Assembly (NCBI RefSeq): GCF_003336875.1
Contig: NZ_QGNJ01000015.1
Coordinates: 1-64,000 of the forward strand
Direction: 5' to 3'
Length of the DNA: 64,000 nt
Origin: Oleisolibacter albus
GTDB lineage: Bacteria > Pseudomonadota > Alphaproteobacteria > Azospirillales > Azospirillaceae
In this document: piece after piece, positions 47,231-56,283 of the stretch
Layout: each line of letters opens with the position of its first letter
Numbering within the stretch: position 1 is the stretch's first letter
The notes under the pieces: generated by a model
The model's database searches: none
What the model saw: only the letters and a program-made list of their open reading frames with translations
What the model was told of the DNA's origin: nothing
Position numbers and translations under genes: made by a program

Positions 47231-47966
47231 CTTCCCCTTCAAAGGCGGACTGCTGAAGCAGCCGCGGCTGCTGCCGCTGGTGATCGCAGCCTCGGCCGTC
47301 GCCGCGCCCTTCTATGCCATCGGCGTCAGTTCACCCTTCGGCGACGATGCGCGTCCGACCCAGGTCGCGGCCAACGAGGTGCTGCCCGGAGTCACGGACC
47401 TGCTGGCCGATCCGCCGGCCGGCGCCCTTCCGGCCCCGGCCTCCGCAACCCTGCCCGCCCCCCCGTCGGCCGGGGGTGGTAAGGCTCCCGCCAAACCGGT
47501 GGCCGCCGCCGGGTCCTGCGACCCGGCCCTGGCCGATATGCTGGCCGCCGAGCGCAAGGCCCTGGCCGAGCGCCAGACCGAACTGGACATGCGGGCGCAG
47601 ATGCTGTCGGCCGCCGAGCAGAAGGCCAGGGAGCAGCTGGCCCGGCTGGAGCAGGCCGGCCGCGAGGTCTCGGCCCTGCTGGACCGCCGCAGCAGCATGG
47701 CCAAGGCCGATCTGCAGCGTCTGGTCACCATCTATGAGAACATGAAGCCCAAGGATGCGGCGCGGCTGCTGAACGAGGCCGACCCGCTGATCCTGGTGGA
47801 CCTGATGGATCTGATGCAGGAACGCCGGTCCGCCCCCATCCTGGCCGAGATGGACCCGGTCAAGGTCAACGCCCTGACCCGGACCATGGCCGAGCGCCGG
47901 GTCCTCCCGGCCGACCGGCCACCCCAGAAGCCCAAGACCCAGACGGCCAGCCTGCCGGCACGCTGA
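47220..47966 (+). CDS. MotE-like flagellar protein (MgtE_N/coiled-coil)
   Basis: About 248 residues: an N-terminal membrane segment (LLPLVIAASAVAAPFYAIG), a Pro/Ala-rich stretch, a charged coiled coil (about 110-165; AEQKAREQLARLEQAGREVS) and a C-terminal MgtE_N-type domain (IYENMKPKDAARLLNEADP; VDLMDLMQERRSAPILAEMD). This matches MotE, the periplasmic chaperone of the MotC stator system in rhizobia. GTG 47220 was chosen for its GGGAG site and because the membrane helix follows; it overlaps the upstream gene. Confidence 0.8.
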   Translation: MRFDFPFKGGLLKQPRLLPLVIAASAVAAPFYAIGVSSPFGDDARPTQVAANEVLPGVTDLLADPPAGALPAPASATLPAPPSAGGGKAPAKPVAAAGSCDPALADMLAAERKALAERQTELDMRAQMLSAAEQKAREQLARLEQAGREVSALLDRRSSMAKADLQRLVTIYENMKPKDAARLLNEADPLILVDLMDLMQERRSAPILAEMDPVKVNALTRTMAERRVLPADRPPQKPKTQTASLPAR

Positions 47967-48007
47967 GACTGGTGCCACCCACACGGACGGGTTCTCCCAC
48001 ACCCCAC

Positions 48008-48033
48008 AAGGGCCGCCATGGAGCGGCCCTTTT
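48008..48033 (+). terminator. Rho-independent terminator after the fliL operon
   Basis: AAGGGCCGC / GCGGCCCTT with a six-base loop and a TTTT run. The remaining 277 bp before the convergent flhB stop (48034-48310) contain no gene or repeat that I can support. Confidence 0.8.
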
Positions 48034-48310
48034 CCCGTGGGACCTTTGCCGGCACAGAGATACCAGCCCGCCGCACGGGTCGATCAGCGGGTGCAGGAGG
48101 CCGAGAAGGTCCGAGGGGATCGTCGGCCGTCGCCACCGGCCACGCGCAGGAGGCGCGAGCGGCACGGGACAGCAGAACCCTGCGCTTGGCCCTCCCATCG
48201 GCGTGCAGAAAGCGTCGAGAATCGCGGCCCCCACCGGCGCATGGGAACCAGACATCAGGCCTTCGCACGCAGGGGGTGCGGCGGCCCGGCCGGCAGGGAC
48301 ATCCCCGGCC

Positions 48311-49390
48311 TCAGGCCACGGTGGTCTTGGCCTTCAGGCTCATGACGTAGCTGATCAGCTCGGCCACGGCCACGTAATGCTCCGGCTCGACCTCTTCGCC
48401 GATCTCCACGGCCTTGTGCAGGGCGCGGGCCAGCGGCGGGTTTTCCACCACCGGCACCTCATGCTTCTGCGCCACCTCGCGGATGCGCAGCGCCACCAGA
48501 TCCTGCCCCTTGGCCACGCAGACCGGGGCCGGGGCCTTGCTGAGGTCGTAGCGCAGGGCAACGGCATAGTGGGTGGGGTTGGTGATGACCACGGTGGCCG
48601 AGGGCAGTTCGGCGAACATGCGGTTGCGGGCGCGGTCGCGGCGCAGCTGCTTGATCTTGGCCTTGAGATGCGGGTCGCCTTCGGCCTGCCGGAATTCGTC
48701 CTTCAGTTCCTGCATGCTCATGCGCTGCTGACGCAGCCAGGAGAGCTGCTGCCAGACCAGATCCAGCACGGCGATCAGCAGGCTGGCCACCAGCACCGCC
48801 AACAGCAGACGCAGCGTCACATCGGACAGCAACCCCGGCAGGGCCGCGGCATCCACCAGCGACATGGCCTCGGCGCGCTTGATTTCCGGCCGCACCACCA
48901 GGAAGAAGGCCACACCGATGGTGGTGACCTTGGCCAGCCCCTTGAGGAACTCCACCAGATTGCGCAGCGACACCAGCCGGTTGAAGCCGGCCATCGGCGA
49001 CAGCCGTTCCAGCTTCGGCCGGATGCGCTCGGACGAGACCACGATGCTGCCCTGCCCCAGGGCTCCCAGCACGCCGGCAGCCAGCAGGATGACGACACCG
49101 GGGATCAGGGCCAGGCCGGCACCGCCGGCCACATAGGCGATGACGTTGAACGCATCGGCCGGGCTGGCCAGCACGATGTCGGCGGGGTTCTCGACCAGCG
49201 GCAGGAACCCGTCCATCAAGGCCCGTCCCACCGACGGCCCGACACCGCCGGCCAGGATGACGCCGGCCAGCACCACAAGCATGGAGCCCACATCGCGGCT
49301 GATGGGAACATCGCCGCGCTTACGGGCCTCGTCGAGTTTTCGTTGGGTCGGTTCTTCGGTCTTCTGGCTGTCGTCACCGCGCTCGCTCAT
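48311..49390 (-). CDS. flhB: Flagellar export switch protein FlhB
   Basis: 359 residues. It begins with the usual charged N-terminus (DDSQKTEEPTQRKLDEARKRG), has four membrane helices and ends in the cytoplasmic domain with the autocleavage site NPTH (VITNPTHYAVALRY), then ALRIREVAQKHEVPVVENPPLARAL. It selects rod/hook and later filament substrates. Last gene of the leftward flgB-to-flhB block, six bp after fliR. A second, truncated FlhB-like gene lies at 41009. Confidence 0.95.
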   Translation of the reverse strand: MSERGDDSQKTEEPTQRKLDEARKRGDVPISRDVGSMLVVLAGVILAGGVGPSVGRALMDGFLPLVENPADIVLASPADAFNVIAYVAGGAGLALIPGVVILLAAGVLGALGQGSIVVSSERIRPKLERLSPMAGFNRLVSLRNLVEFLKGLAKVTTIGVAFFLVVRPEIKRAEAMSLVDAAALPGLLSDVTLRLLLAVLVASLLIAVLDLVWQQLSWLRQQRMSMQELKDEFRQAEGDPHLKAKIKQLRRDRARNRMFAELPSATVVITNPTHYAVALRYDLSKAPAPVCVAKGQDLVALRIREVAQKHEVPVVENPPLARALHKAVEIGEEVEPEHYVAVAELISYVMSLKAKTTVA

Positions 49391-49396
49391 GGGGGA

Positions 49397-50182
49397 TCAG
49401 CCTCCGAACCGGTGCAGCCAGTCGCCGAACCCGGCGAGGAAGGTGGTCGCAACGACACCGATGGTCAGCGCGACCACGACCAGCCCGCCCAGGATCGACA
49501 CCGGCAGGCCGATGAAATAGACGGCGAATTGCGGCATGGCGCGGTTCACCAGCCCGATGCCCACATTGTAGACGAAGCCCAGAACCAGGAACGGACCGGA
49601 GAACTGCACCGCCATGCGGAAGGCGGTGGACACGGTCTCGACCGTCAGCTTGGCCAGCATGCCCATGGACGGCAGCACCGCCGGCGGCATCAGCCGGTAG
49701 CTCTCCACCAGCGCCGTGATCATGGCCAGATGCAGGTCGGTGACAAAGATCAGCACCAGCCCGCCCAGCATGAGATAGCTGCCGAGGACGGAGCCCGCCT
49801 CGAACCCCAGGCCCGGCTGGGCGAAGATGCTGGACAGGCCGACGGTCTGGGAGATCAGCTGCCCCGCCATCTGCAGCGCCCCGAAGATGATGCGCGCCCC
49901 GACGCCCAGCACGGCCCCGGCCATCAGCTCGCCGAACAGCTGGCGCAGCAGGTCCGACGGCGCATCCGGCGGCACGGCGGGCAGGCCGGGCACGATGGCC
50001 GACAGGGCCAGCGACACGGCGATGGCGGCCGCCATGCGCGCCCGCAGGGGCACCGCCATCTCGCCGAAGCCGGGCAGCATCGACAGGGCCGCACCGACGC
50101 GGACCAGAACCAGCAGGAAACCATAGATCTCTGCCGTCAGCAGCTGGGTCAGGGGCAGCGACAGGGGCATGGACGGGAGCAT
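49397..50182 (-). CDS. fliR: Flagellar export gate protein FliR
   Basis: About 261 residues, very hydrophobic, with the FliR helices FLLVLVRVGAALSMLPGFGE, LFGELMAGAVLGVGARIIF and GLVLIFVTDLHLAMI. It forms the FliPQR gate. ATG 50182 was chosen by family length; the upstream open frame is GC-rich noise. ATG 50170 is the alternative. Neither has a strong ribosome site, so coupling to flhA (stop 15 bp upstream) is likely. Confidence 0.93.
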   Translation of the reverse strand: MLPSMPLSLPLTQLLTAEIYGFLLVLVRVGAALSMLPGFGEMAVPLRARMAAAIAVSLALSAIVPGLPAVPPDAPSDLLRQLFGELMAGAVLGVGARIIFGALQMAGQLISQTVGLSSIFAQPGLGFEAGSVLGSYLMLGGLVLIFVTDLHLAMITALVESYRLMPPAVLPSMGMLAKLTVETVSTAFRMAVQFSGPFLVLGFVYNVGIGLVNRAMPQFAVYFIGLPVSILGGLVVVALTIGVVATTFLAGFGDWLHRFGG

Positions 50183-50196
50183 GGGCGGCGCCCGCG

Positions 50197-52266
50197 TCAG
50201 ATCTGGTCGATGGTGGTGACCGGCGCCTTGCGGTGCAGCTCGTTGTGGCAGATCACCGGCGTGGACGGGCTGACCCGTTCCAGCAGCGAGCGCACGAAGG
50301 GCCGCGCCGCCGGCGCCACCAGCACCGCCGGCCAATAGTCGGAGGTGGCGTGCGCCTGGATCTTGGCCCGGGCCGCCAGCAGGAAATCCTGCACCGTGGA
50401 CGGCGGCATGACGAACTGCCGATCCTCGCCCTCCTCGATGATGTTGTCCAGGAACACCTGTTCCCATTCGGGGCTGACGACGATGACGGGTATGAAGCCG
50501 TCCGGCGTAGTCAGAGCCTGGCAGATCTGCAGCGCCAGGCGCGAGCGCACATGCTCGGTCATCAGGGTGATGTTGCGGGTCCAGGCCGCCGCCTCGGAGA
50601 TGCCTTCCAGGATCAGGGGCAGATTGCGGATGGAGACACGCTCGGCCAGCAGCCCCTGCAGCACGCGCTGCACCACCGACAGGCTGACCTGTCCGGGGAT
50701 CAGATCGGCCACCAGCTTCTGATGCTCGCGGTCCAGCTCGTCCAGCAGCCGCTTGGTGGCAGCATAGGACAGCAGCGTCGGCATATGCTCCTTGATGATC
50801 TCGGCCAGATGGGTGGTGATGACGCTGTCGGGATCGACGACGGTGAAGCCCTTCAGCTCCGCCTCCTCCGACAGGCCCGGCTCGATCCAGCGGGCCGGCA
50901 GGCCGAAGGTGGGCTCACGCGTGTCGCTGCCAGGCACGTCGATGCCCTCGTTGCGGGGGTCGATGGCCAGCATCTTGCGCACCTGCACCTCGCCCTTGGC
51001 GATCAGCACGCCCTGGATGGAGATCTCGTAGGCGTTCAGCGACACCGAGGCGCTGTCGCGCAGGCGTACCGACGGCAGCAGGAAGCCGTAATCGGTGGCG
51101 AAGCGCTTGCGCAGCCGGCGGACCTTGGCCGACAGGCCGGTGGCCGGATCGATGATCATCGACACCAGCCCGTTGCCCAGCTCCACCCGGATATCGTCCA
51201 CCCGCAGCATGTCGGCCACCGGCTCCTCGGCCGTAGGCGCCTTGGCCGCCATCAGCTCGTCATGGCGCTTCTGCTCCTCCTGCTTGCGGGCGAAGCGGGG
51301 CAGGTACCAGGCCATGCCGCCGGTGGCGGCGCCCAGCAGCAGGAAGGGCGCCATCGGCAGGCCGGGCACCAGGGACAGGAACACCATCAGGCCCGAGGCG
51401 ACACCCAACGCCTTGGGATAGCCGCCCAGCTGGTTCAGCAACGCCTCGTCGATGGAGCCGCGGTTACCGCCCTTGGACACCAGGATGCCGGCCGCCAGAC
51501 TGACGATCAGGGCCGGGATCTGGGTCACCAGACCGTCACCGACGGTCAGGATGGTGTAGGTCTTGGCGGCCTCGCTGAAGGCCAGATCATGCTGGGCCAC
51601 GCCGATCAGCAACCCGCCCAGCACATTGATGGCGGTGATGATGAGACCCGCCACGGCATCGCCGCGCACGAACTTGCTGGCACCGTCCATGGCGCCGAAG
51701 AACTGGCTTTCCTGTTCCAGCTCGGAGCGCCGCTTGCGCGCCTCCGTCTCGTCGATCAGGCCGGCCGACAGGTCGGCGTCGATGGCCATCTGCTTGCCCG
51801 GCATGGCGTCCAGGGCGAAGCGGGCGCCCACCTCGGCGATGCGGCTGGCACCCTTGGTGATGACGATGAAGTTCACAATGACGAGGATGGCGAAGACAAT
51901 GAGGCCGATGACGAAATTGCCGCCCATGACGAAGTCGGCGAAACCCATGATGACATGGCCGGCGGCATCGGTGCCGGTATGCCCCTGGCTGAGGATCAGG
52001 CGGGTGGAGGCGAGATTGAGCGCCAGCCGCAGCAGCGTGGCGATCAGCAGCACCGTGGGAAAGCTGGAGAAATCCAGCGGCCGGTTGATCCACAGCCCCA
52101 CCATCAGGATCAGCACGCTGATGGCCATGGACAGGGCCAGCCCCATATCCAGCATCCAGCCGGGCACCGGCAGGATCAGGACGGCCAGCACGAAGATCAG
52201 ACCAAGGGCGAACAGGACGTCGCGATGACGCAGGCCGATCGGCAGGGCGGTGGTTGCGGCGGACAT
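50197..52266 (-). CDS. flhA: Flagellar export protein FlhA
   Basis: 689 residues: eight membrane helices in the first half with the FHIPEP-family signatures (LNLASTRLILSQG; GDAVAGLIITAINVLGGL; the cytoplasmic loop around FVITKGASRIAEVGARF), then the large C-terminal domain that docks chaperone-substrate complexes. Proton-driven export engine. ATG 52266 is used since MSAATTALPIGLRHRDVLFA fits the family; the 14 upstream codons do not. Confidence 0.96.
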   Translation of the reverse strand: MSAATTALPIGLRHRDVLFALGLIFVLAVLILPVPGWMLDMGLALSMAISVLILMVGLWINRPLDFSSFPTVLLIATLLRLALNLASTRLILSQGHTGTDAAGHVIMGFADFVMGGNFVIGLIVFAILVIVNFIVITKGASRIAEVGARFALDAMPGKQMAIDADLSAGLIDETEARKRRSELEQESQFFGAMDGASKFVRGDAVAGLIITAINVLGGLLIGVAQHDLAFSEAAKTYTILTVGDGLVTQIPALIVSLAAGILVSKGGNRGSIDEALLNQLGGYPKALGVASGLMVFLSLVPGLPMAPFLLLGAATGGMAWYLPRFARKQEEQKRHDELMAAKAPTAEEPVADMLRVDDIRVELGNGLVSMIIDPATGLSAKVRRLRKRFATDYGFLLPSVRLRDSASVSLNAYEISIQGVLIAKGEVQVRKMLAIDPRNEGIDVPGSDTREPTFGLPARWIEPGLSEEAELKGFTVVDPDSVITTHLAEIIKEHMPTLLSYAATKRLLDELDREHQKLVADLIPGQVSLSVVQRVLQGLLAERVSIRNLPLILEGISEAAAWTRNITLMTEHVRSRLALQICQALTTPDGFIPVIVVSPEWEQVFLDNIIEEGEDRQFVMPPSTVQDFLLAARAKIQAHATSDYWPAVLVAPAARPFVRSLLERVSPSTPVICHNELHRKAPVTTIDQI

Positions 52267-52341
52267 CGAGGCTCGGCTCTCCGGAATTCGTCGGTCGAGC
52301 CTACGCATCCCCGGTAAAACTGGCGTTCAAGCCGGGACGCG

Positions 52342-53010
52342 TCAGCCCAGGGGGCGCACGACCTGCATGGTGGGCGGCAGCCGCCAGCCCTCGGCGGCGA
52401 TGCTGGTCGGCCGGCGCTTGCGCGGCGGCGGCGCATCGGCCAGATCGTTCCGGCGCAGCATGACCAGGCGCAGATTGGCCGCCACCCGGTCGAAATAGGC
52501 GTCGCCCTTGTCCGGCGTGCGCGAGTGGTAGAATTTTACCGACCGTGACCAGTTGCGCAGGTCGCCATGGAAGTCCTTCAGCATGGCAGCGGCATAGGCC
52601 ACATTGGCCGCGGGATCGAAGGCCGTTTCCAGATCGGGAAAGGCGCGGGGGTGCCAATGCAGATTGACCTGCATGCACCCCACATCAATGGAACGCACCC
52701 CGCGCTTGCGCAAGGCCTGCACATGGGCGATGGCGCTCTGCTTGTCGGCGAAGTAGCGCCCCTGCCCCTCGGCATTGACGGTCCAGGGCCAGACGGTCAG
52801 ACGCCCCTCCAGATCACGGCCGGACTCGGTGACGCCGACGGCCATCAGCAGGCGGCCCGGCATGCGGTGGTCCTTCTCCGCCGTGCGGATGGCGGCCAGA
52901 CAGGCGGTCATCGGGCCACCGGCAGGCTCATCCGCCCGCACCGGTCCGGGGAGACCGACGGACAGCAGCGCCAAGGCCGGAGCCAGCGCCCAGGCCAGCG
53001 CCCGTCTCAT
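52342..53010 (-). CDS. Lytic transglycosylase (SLT domain), probable flagellar muramidase
   Basis: 222 residues: signal peptide (MRRALAWALAPALALLSVGL, cleavage near VRADE), then an SLT domain with the catalytic Glu in GVTESGRDLEG, SIDVGCMQVNLHWHP, and FDPAANVAYAAAMLKDFHG, the family's three blocks. It would open peptidoglycan for rod assembly, replacing the FlgJ muramidase domain. The ATG overlaps the fliQ stop (ATGA), and flhA follows, so it is embedded in the flagellar export operon. This resembles SltF of Rhodobacter in concept. Confidence 0.88.
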   Translation of the reverse strand: MRRALAWALAPALALLSVGLPGPVRADEPAGGPMTACLAAIRTAEKDHRMPGRLLMAVGVTESGRDLEGRLTVWPWTVNAEGQGRYFADKQSAIAHVQALRKRGVRSIDVGCMQVNLHWHPRAFPDLETAFDPAANVAYAAAMLKDFHGDLRNWSRSVKFYHSRTPDKGDAYFDRVAANLRLVMLRRNDLADAPPPRKRRPTSIAAEGWRLPPTMQVVRPLG

Positions 53011-53279
53011 GGCCCGACCGGTCCGCCGATATGGCTGACGATCTGCTCCATGTAGTTGGACAGAACATGGAACATGAAGGGCAGCGCGATGACGATGCTG
53101 ACCATGATCAGGGCGATCTTCGGCACGAAGCTCAACGTCGCTTCCTGGATCTGCGTCAGGGCCTGCAACAGCGAGATGCCGAAGCCGACCACCAGGGCCA
53201 CCATCAGGGGCGGCGCGGAGGCCCAGATCACGGCCCAGATGCCGCTCCGCAGAAGATCCAGCACATCGGCCTGGTTCAT
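53007..53279 (-). CDS. fliQ: Flagellar export gate protein FliQ
   Basis: 90 residues with two membrane helices (IWAVIWASAPPLMVALVVGFG; IALIMVSIVIALPFM) and the FliQ hallmark ISLLQALTQIQEATLSFVPKI. Its stop overlaps the ATG of the muramidase gene and it follows fliE by 14 bp. Confidence 0.95.
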   Translation of the reverse strand: MNQADVLDLLRSGIWAVIWASAPPLMVALVVGFGISLLQALTQIQEATLSFVPKIALIMVSIVIALPFMFHVLSNYMEQIVSHIGGPVGP

Positions 53280-53293
53280 CGCGCCCGTTCCCG

Positions 53294-53620
53294 TCAGATC
53301 GGCATGCGCATGATGTCGAGATAAGCGTTCACCAGCTTGTCACGCACCGACACCACGGCCTGGACGGTCAGCTCGGCCGACATGGTGGCCTGCACCACCT
53401 CCTGCACGCTGGCCTTGCCCTGCAGACCGGCGGCGGACATGCGCTCACCCTCGCGCACCGTGTTGACGGCCGACTTGACGGCGTCGGTGACGAGATCGGG
53501 GAAGCTGCCGCGGGCCGGCACGGCCCCGGACAGCGGCGTGGACTCGGCCGGCCCGGCGAGGCCGGGCATCTTGCCGGCGGCATAGGCACTGGCAACACCC
53601 GAAGCGGGAACGACGACCAT
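53294..53620 (-). CDS. fliE: Flagellar hook-basal body adaptor FliE
   Basis: 108 residues ending in the FliE core (KASVQEVVQATMSAELTVQA and VVSVRDKLVNAYLDIMRMPI), which links the MS ring to the rod. The N-terminal half is variable as usual. It is preceded by flgC and followed by fliQ. Confidence 0.94.
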   Translation of the reverse strand: MVVVPASGVASAYAAGKMPGLAGPAESTPLSGAVPARGSFPDLVTDAVKSAVNTVREGERMSAAGLQGKASVQEVVQATMSAELTVQAVVSVRDKLVNAYLDIMRMPI

Positions 53621-53639
53621 GGTGATTTTCCTTCCCGGC

Positions 53640-54059
53640 TCAGCCGCGCAGCATGTCGATGGTGCGGCCCAGCATGCCGCGGGCCTGCTGCATCACATTG
53701 AGATTGGCATCGTAGGACCGGCCGGCCTCGCGCATGTCCATGCTCTCGACCAGCGTGTTGACGTTGGGGAGCTTGACATAGCCGCGCTCGTCCGCGCCCG
53801 GATGGCCGGGATTGTATTCCAGGCGGAAATCGCTCTGGTCGCGGCCGATGCGCTTGACCTCGACCGTATCCGACTTCAGCGCCCGGTCGAGCACGCTGGC
53901 GAAGACCACGGTCTTGCGGCGGTACGGATCGCCGCCCGGCGTCTCCGACGTGGAATTGGCGTTGGCCATGTTCTCCGCCACCACCCGCAGGCGCGTGGAC
54001 TGGGCCTTCATGCCCGAGGCGGCGATGCCGAAGGAGACGGCGAGACTGTCGATGGACAT
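53640..54059 (-). CDS. flgC: Flagellar basal-body rod protein FlgC
   Basis: 139 residues with the rod-family N-terminus (FGIAASGMKAQSTRLRVVAENMANANSTS type, containing ENMANANS), GGDPYRRKTVVF, the FlgC-specific NPGHPGADERGYVKLPNVN, and the coiled-coil C-terminus (SYDANLNVMQQARGMLGRTI). Proximal rod subunit. It is preceded by flgB after 31 bp. Confidence 0.96.
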   Translation of the reverse strand: MSIDSLAVSFGIAASGMKAQSTRLRVVAENMANANSTSETPGGDPYRRKTVVFASVLDRALKSDTVEVKRIGRDQSDFRLEYNPGHPGADERGYVKLPNVNTLVESMDMREAGRSYDANLNVMQQARGMLGRTIDMLRG

Positions 54060-54090
54060 GGAGCAGATCCCCTGGACGGCGGCGATGCGA

Positions 54091-54480
54091 TCAGCGGCTG
54101 GTGAAGGCCTGACGCAGCATCGCCACGTTCTTCTGGAACAGGTTGGTGGCCAGATCGTAGGCCTGCCGGACCTCGGCCGACTTCATCATCTGTTCTTCCA
54201 GCACCACGCCGTTGCCGTCGGGCGCTGTCTCGTACACCGGGGCGCGGCGGTCCTCGCGGAAGGCCGCGGCCTCGCGCAGGGGCGACAGATGCCCGGAATC
54301 GGTGCGGACCTGGCTGACCTGACCCAGGGTGGCCTGGAAGTCGAACGGCTTCAGGTCCTTGGCCCGGAAGCCCGGCGTGTCGGCATTGGCGATGTTCTCG
54401 GCAATGGTCCTGTGGCGCGCGGACAGATAATCCATGCGCTGGCTGGCCAGCTTGAACAGGCCGATGGATGAAAGGTCCAT
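54091..54480 (-). CDS. flgB: Flagellar basal-body rod protein FlgB
   Basis: 129 residues: RMDYLSARHRTIAENIANAD and TPGFRAKDLKPFDFQ are the FlgB N-terminal rod signature, followed by a variable loop and the C-terminal helix VRQAYDLATNLFQKNVAMLR. First gene of flgB-flgC-fliE-fliQ-muramidase-flhA-fliR-flhB. A strong AGGAGGGG ribosome site precedes ATG 54480. It is divergent from fliI. Confidence 0.96.
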   Translation of the reverse strand: MDLSSIGLFKLASQRMDYLSARHRTIAENIANADTPGFRAKDLKPFDFQATLGQVSQVRTDSGHLSPLREAAAFREDRRAPVYETAPDGNGVVLEEQMMKSAEVRQAYDLATNLFQKNVAMLRQAFTSR

Positions 54481-54531
54481 CAGGTCCCCTCCTGGGTGCG
54501 GTCGGTCGAGGCGGATGGTTCCACGCCGGTT

Positions 54532-54586
54532 TTAAAGCGGCGTTTAAGGCAGGAGCGGCAGTCCCGCGGCTTTAATCGGCTTTAAA
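54532..54586. promoter_or_regulatory. Two TTAA-N7 (CtrA-like) elements between flgB and fliI
   Basis: TTAA-AGCGGCG-TTTA (54532-54546) and TTAA-TCGGCTT-TAAA (54572-54586) lie in the 170-bp divergent promoter. Each has one mismatch or so from TTAA-N7-TTAA. Both stand out against GC-rich surroundings. Confidence 0.45.
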
Positions 54587-54650
54587 CGGCCCCGCCCACG
54601 ATACGCCCCGACATTTCCTTCCCGGACATGCCAGCAAAGGGACATGCGCC

Positions 54651-56057
54651 ATGACCATCCTGGCCGGACTTTTGGCCGATATTCAGCAGATGCAGGGACC
54701 GCGCTTCCACGGCCAGGTCGTCACCTGCTCGGGACTGGCGCTGGAGGTCGAAGGTCTGGAGCGGCGCCTGTCCGTGGGCGATGGCTGCCGGGCCATGGCC
54801 CGGGACGGCCGCGCCGTCCCGTGTGAAGTGGTGGGATTCCGCCAGGGCCGGGCCGTGCTGCTACCCTTCGCTCCGCTGGACGGCATCGGACTCGGCGCCC
54901 AGGTCGAGGCCGGCACCGCCATGGGGCTGGTGCGGCCCGACCAGTCCTGGCTGGGCCGGGTGATCGATGCCTTCGGCCGGCCCGTGGACGGCAAGGGTCC
55001 CATCGGCCGCGGCGACGCCAACCGCCCGCTGCGGGCAGCCCCGCCACCGGCCTTCGAGCGCCGGCGCATGGGCGCCCGGCTGGAAACCGGCATCCGCGTG
55101 CTGGACAGCTTCATCCCGCTCTGCCGCGGACAGCGCCTGGGCATCTTCGCCGGCTCCGGCGTCGGTAAATCGACACTGCTGGCCATGCTGGCCCGGTCCA
55201 GCGCCGCCGATGTCAATGTCATCGGCCTGATCGGCGAGCGCGGGCGCGAGGTGCAGGAATTCATCCAGGACGATCTGGGGCCGGAGGGTCTGGCCCGCAG
55301 CGTCGTCATCGTCGCCACCGGCGACGAGCCGGCGCTGGCCCGGCGCCAGGCCGCCTATCTGACCATGGCCGTGGCCGAATATTTCCGCGATGGCGACCAG
55401 GACGTGCTCTGCCTGATGGACAGCGTCACCCGCTTCGCCATGGCCCAGCGCGAGGTCGGCCTGTCGGCCGGCGAGCCGCCGACCACCAAGGGCTATCCGC
55501 CCAGCGTCTTCGCCGAGCTGCCGCGCCTGCTGGAGCGGGCCGGGCCGGGCACGGCGAGCACGGGCGATATCACCGCTGTGTTCACCGTGCTGGTGGAGGG
55601 CGGCGACCATGACGAGCCGGTGGCCGACGCTGTCCGCGGCATCCTGGACGGCCATGTGGTCATGGACCGCAAGATCGCCGAACGCGGCCGCTATCCCGCC
55701 ATCGATGTGCTGAAGAGCGTGTCCCGCGCCCTGCCTGCCTGCCACGCGGACAGCGAGAACCGGACCATCACCGCTGTGCGCACCCTGCTCTCGCGCTACG
55801 AGGCCATGGAGGAGATGATCCGGCTGGGCGCCTATCGCGCCGGCAGCGACCAGGAGGTGGACCGGGCCATCAAGGCCTATGGTCCCTTGCAGGATTTCCT
55901 GCGCCAGCAGAAGGGCGAGTCCACGCCGCCCGCCGATTCCTTCGGCGCGCTGGACGGCATCCTGGCCCAGGTGGAACCGCCGCCCGCCCCCGCCGAACCG
56001 CCACCGGACGCCCCGGCCAAGGGCCGCGCCCTGACCCCGGCCCGCCGCACCCGCTGA
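54651..56057 (+). CDS. fliI: Flagellum-specific export ATPase FliI
   Basis: 468 residues, homologous to F1 beta-type ATPases. Walker A is GIFAGSGVGKSTLLAML (about 165-181), Walker B DVLCLMDSVTRFA, with GEPPTTKGYPPSVFAELPRL, the family's ATP synthase alpha/beta signature region, and DGHVVMDRKIAERGRYPAID. The C-terminus has a Pro/Ala-rich tail. AAAGGGA precedes ATG 54651. Stands alone on the plus strand; no fliJ follows. Confidence 0.96.
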   Translation: MTILAGLLADIQQMQGPRFHGQVVTCSGLALEVEGLERRLSVGDGCRAMARDGRAVPCEVVGFRQGRAVLLPFAPLDGIGLGAQVEAGTAMGLVRPDQSWLGRVIDAFGRPVDGKGPIGRGDANRPLRAAPPPAFERRRMGARLETGIRVLDSFIPLCRGQRLGIFAGSGVGKSTLLAMLARSSAADVNVIGLIGERGREVQEFIQDDLGPEGLARSVVIVATGDEPALARRQAAYLTMAVAEYFRDGDQDVLCLMDSVTRFAMAQREVGLSAGEPPTTKGYPPSVFAELPRLLERAGPGTASTGDITAVFTVLVEGGDHDEPVADAVRGILDGHVVMDRKIAERGRYPAIDVLKSVSRALPACHADSENRTITAVRTLLSRYEAMEEMIRLGAYRAGSDQEVDRAIKAYGPLQDFLRQQKGESTPPADSFGALDGILAQVEPPPAPAEPPPDAPAKGRALTPARRTR

Positions 56058-56283
56058 GGCGGGGTGCGTTGTCTCGCCACGGCGCGCCGGTGTCCTCAAT
56101 ACACCGATCGGGTGGCCGGGGTGTGCATGGCATGGATGAGTGCGGGCACTCGAAAGACGGTGTGTTGGCGAAACGCCTCTGGGGATCGATAAAAGGCGAA
56201 TGCACCGATCTACACGTTCGGGAAGGGAAATTGACCCTGAAAACCAGTTCTGACCGGACACACGTTGGGGAGCACGTCAACGA
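56058..56283. other. Gap between fliI and the peptide repeat array
   Basis: 226 bp without a supportable gene. Its right end (CGATCAGCTG, 56281-56290) is shared with the unit boundaries of the adjacent repeat array, so the array edge is here. Confidence 0.5.

Noticed and set aside
48034-48310. Plus- and minus-strand open frames between the fliL operon terminator and flhB
   Set aside because: Composition is Arg/Pro/Gly-rich as expected of random GC-rich DNA, with no start signals or domains.
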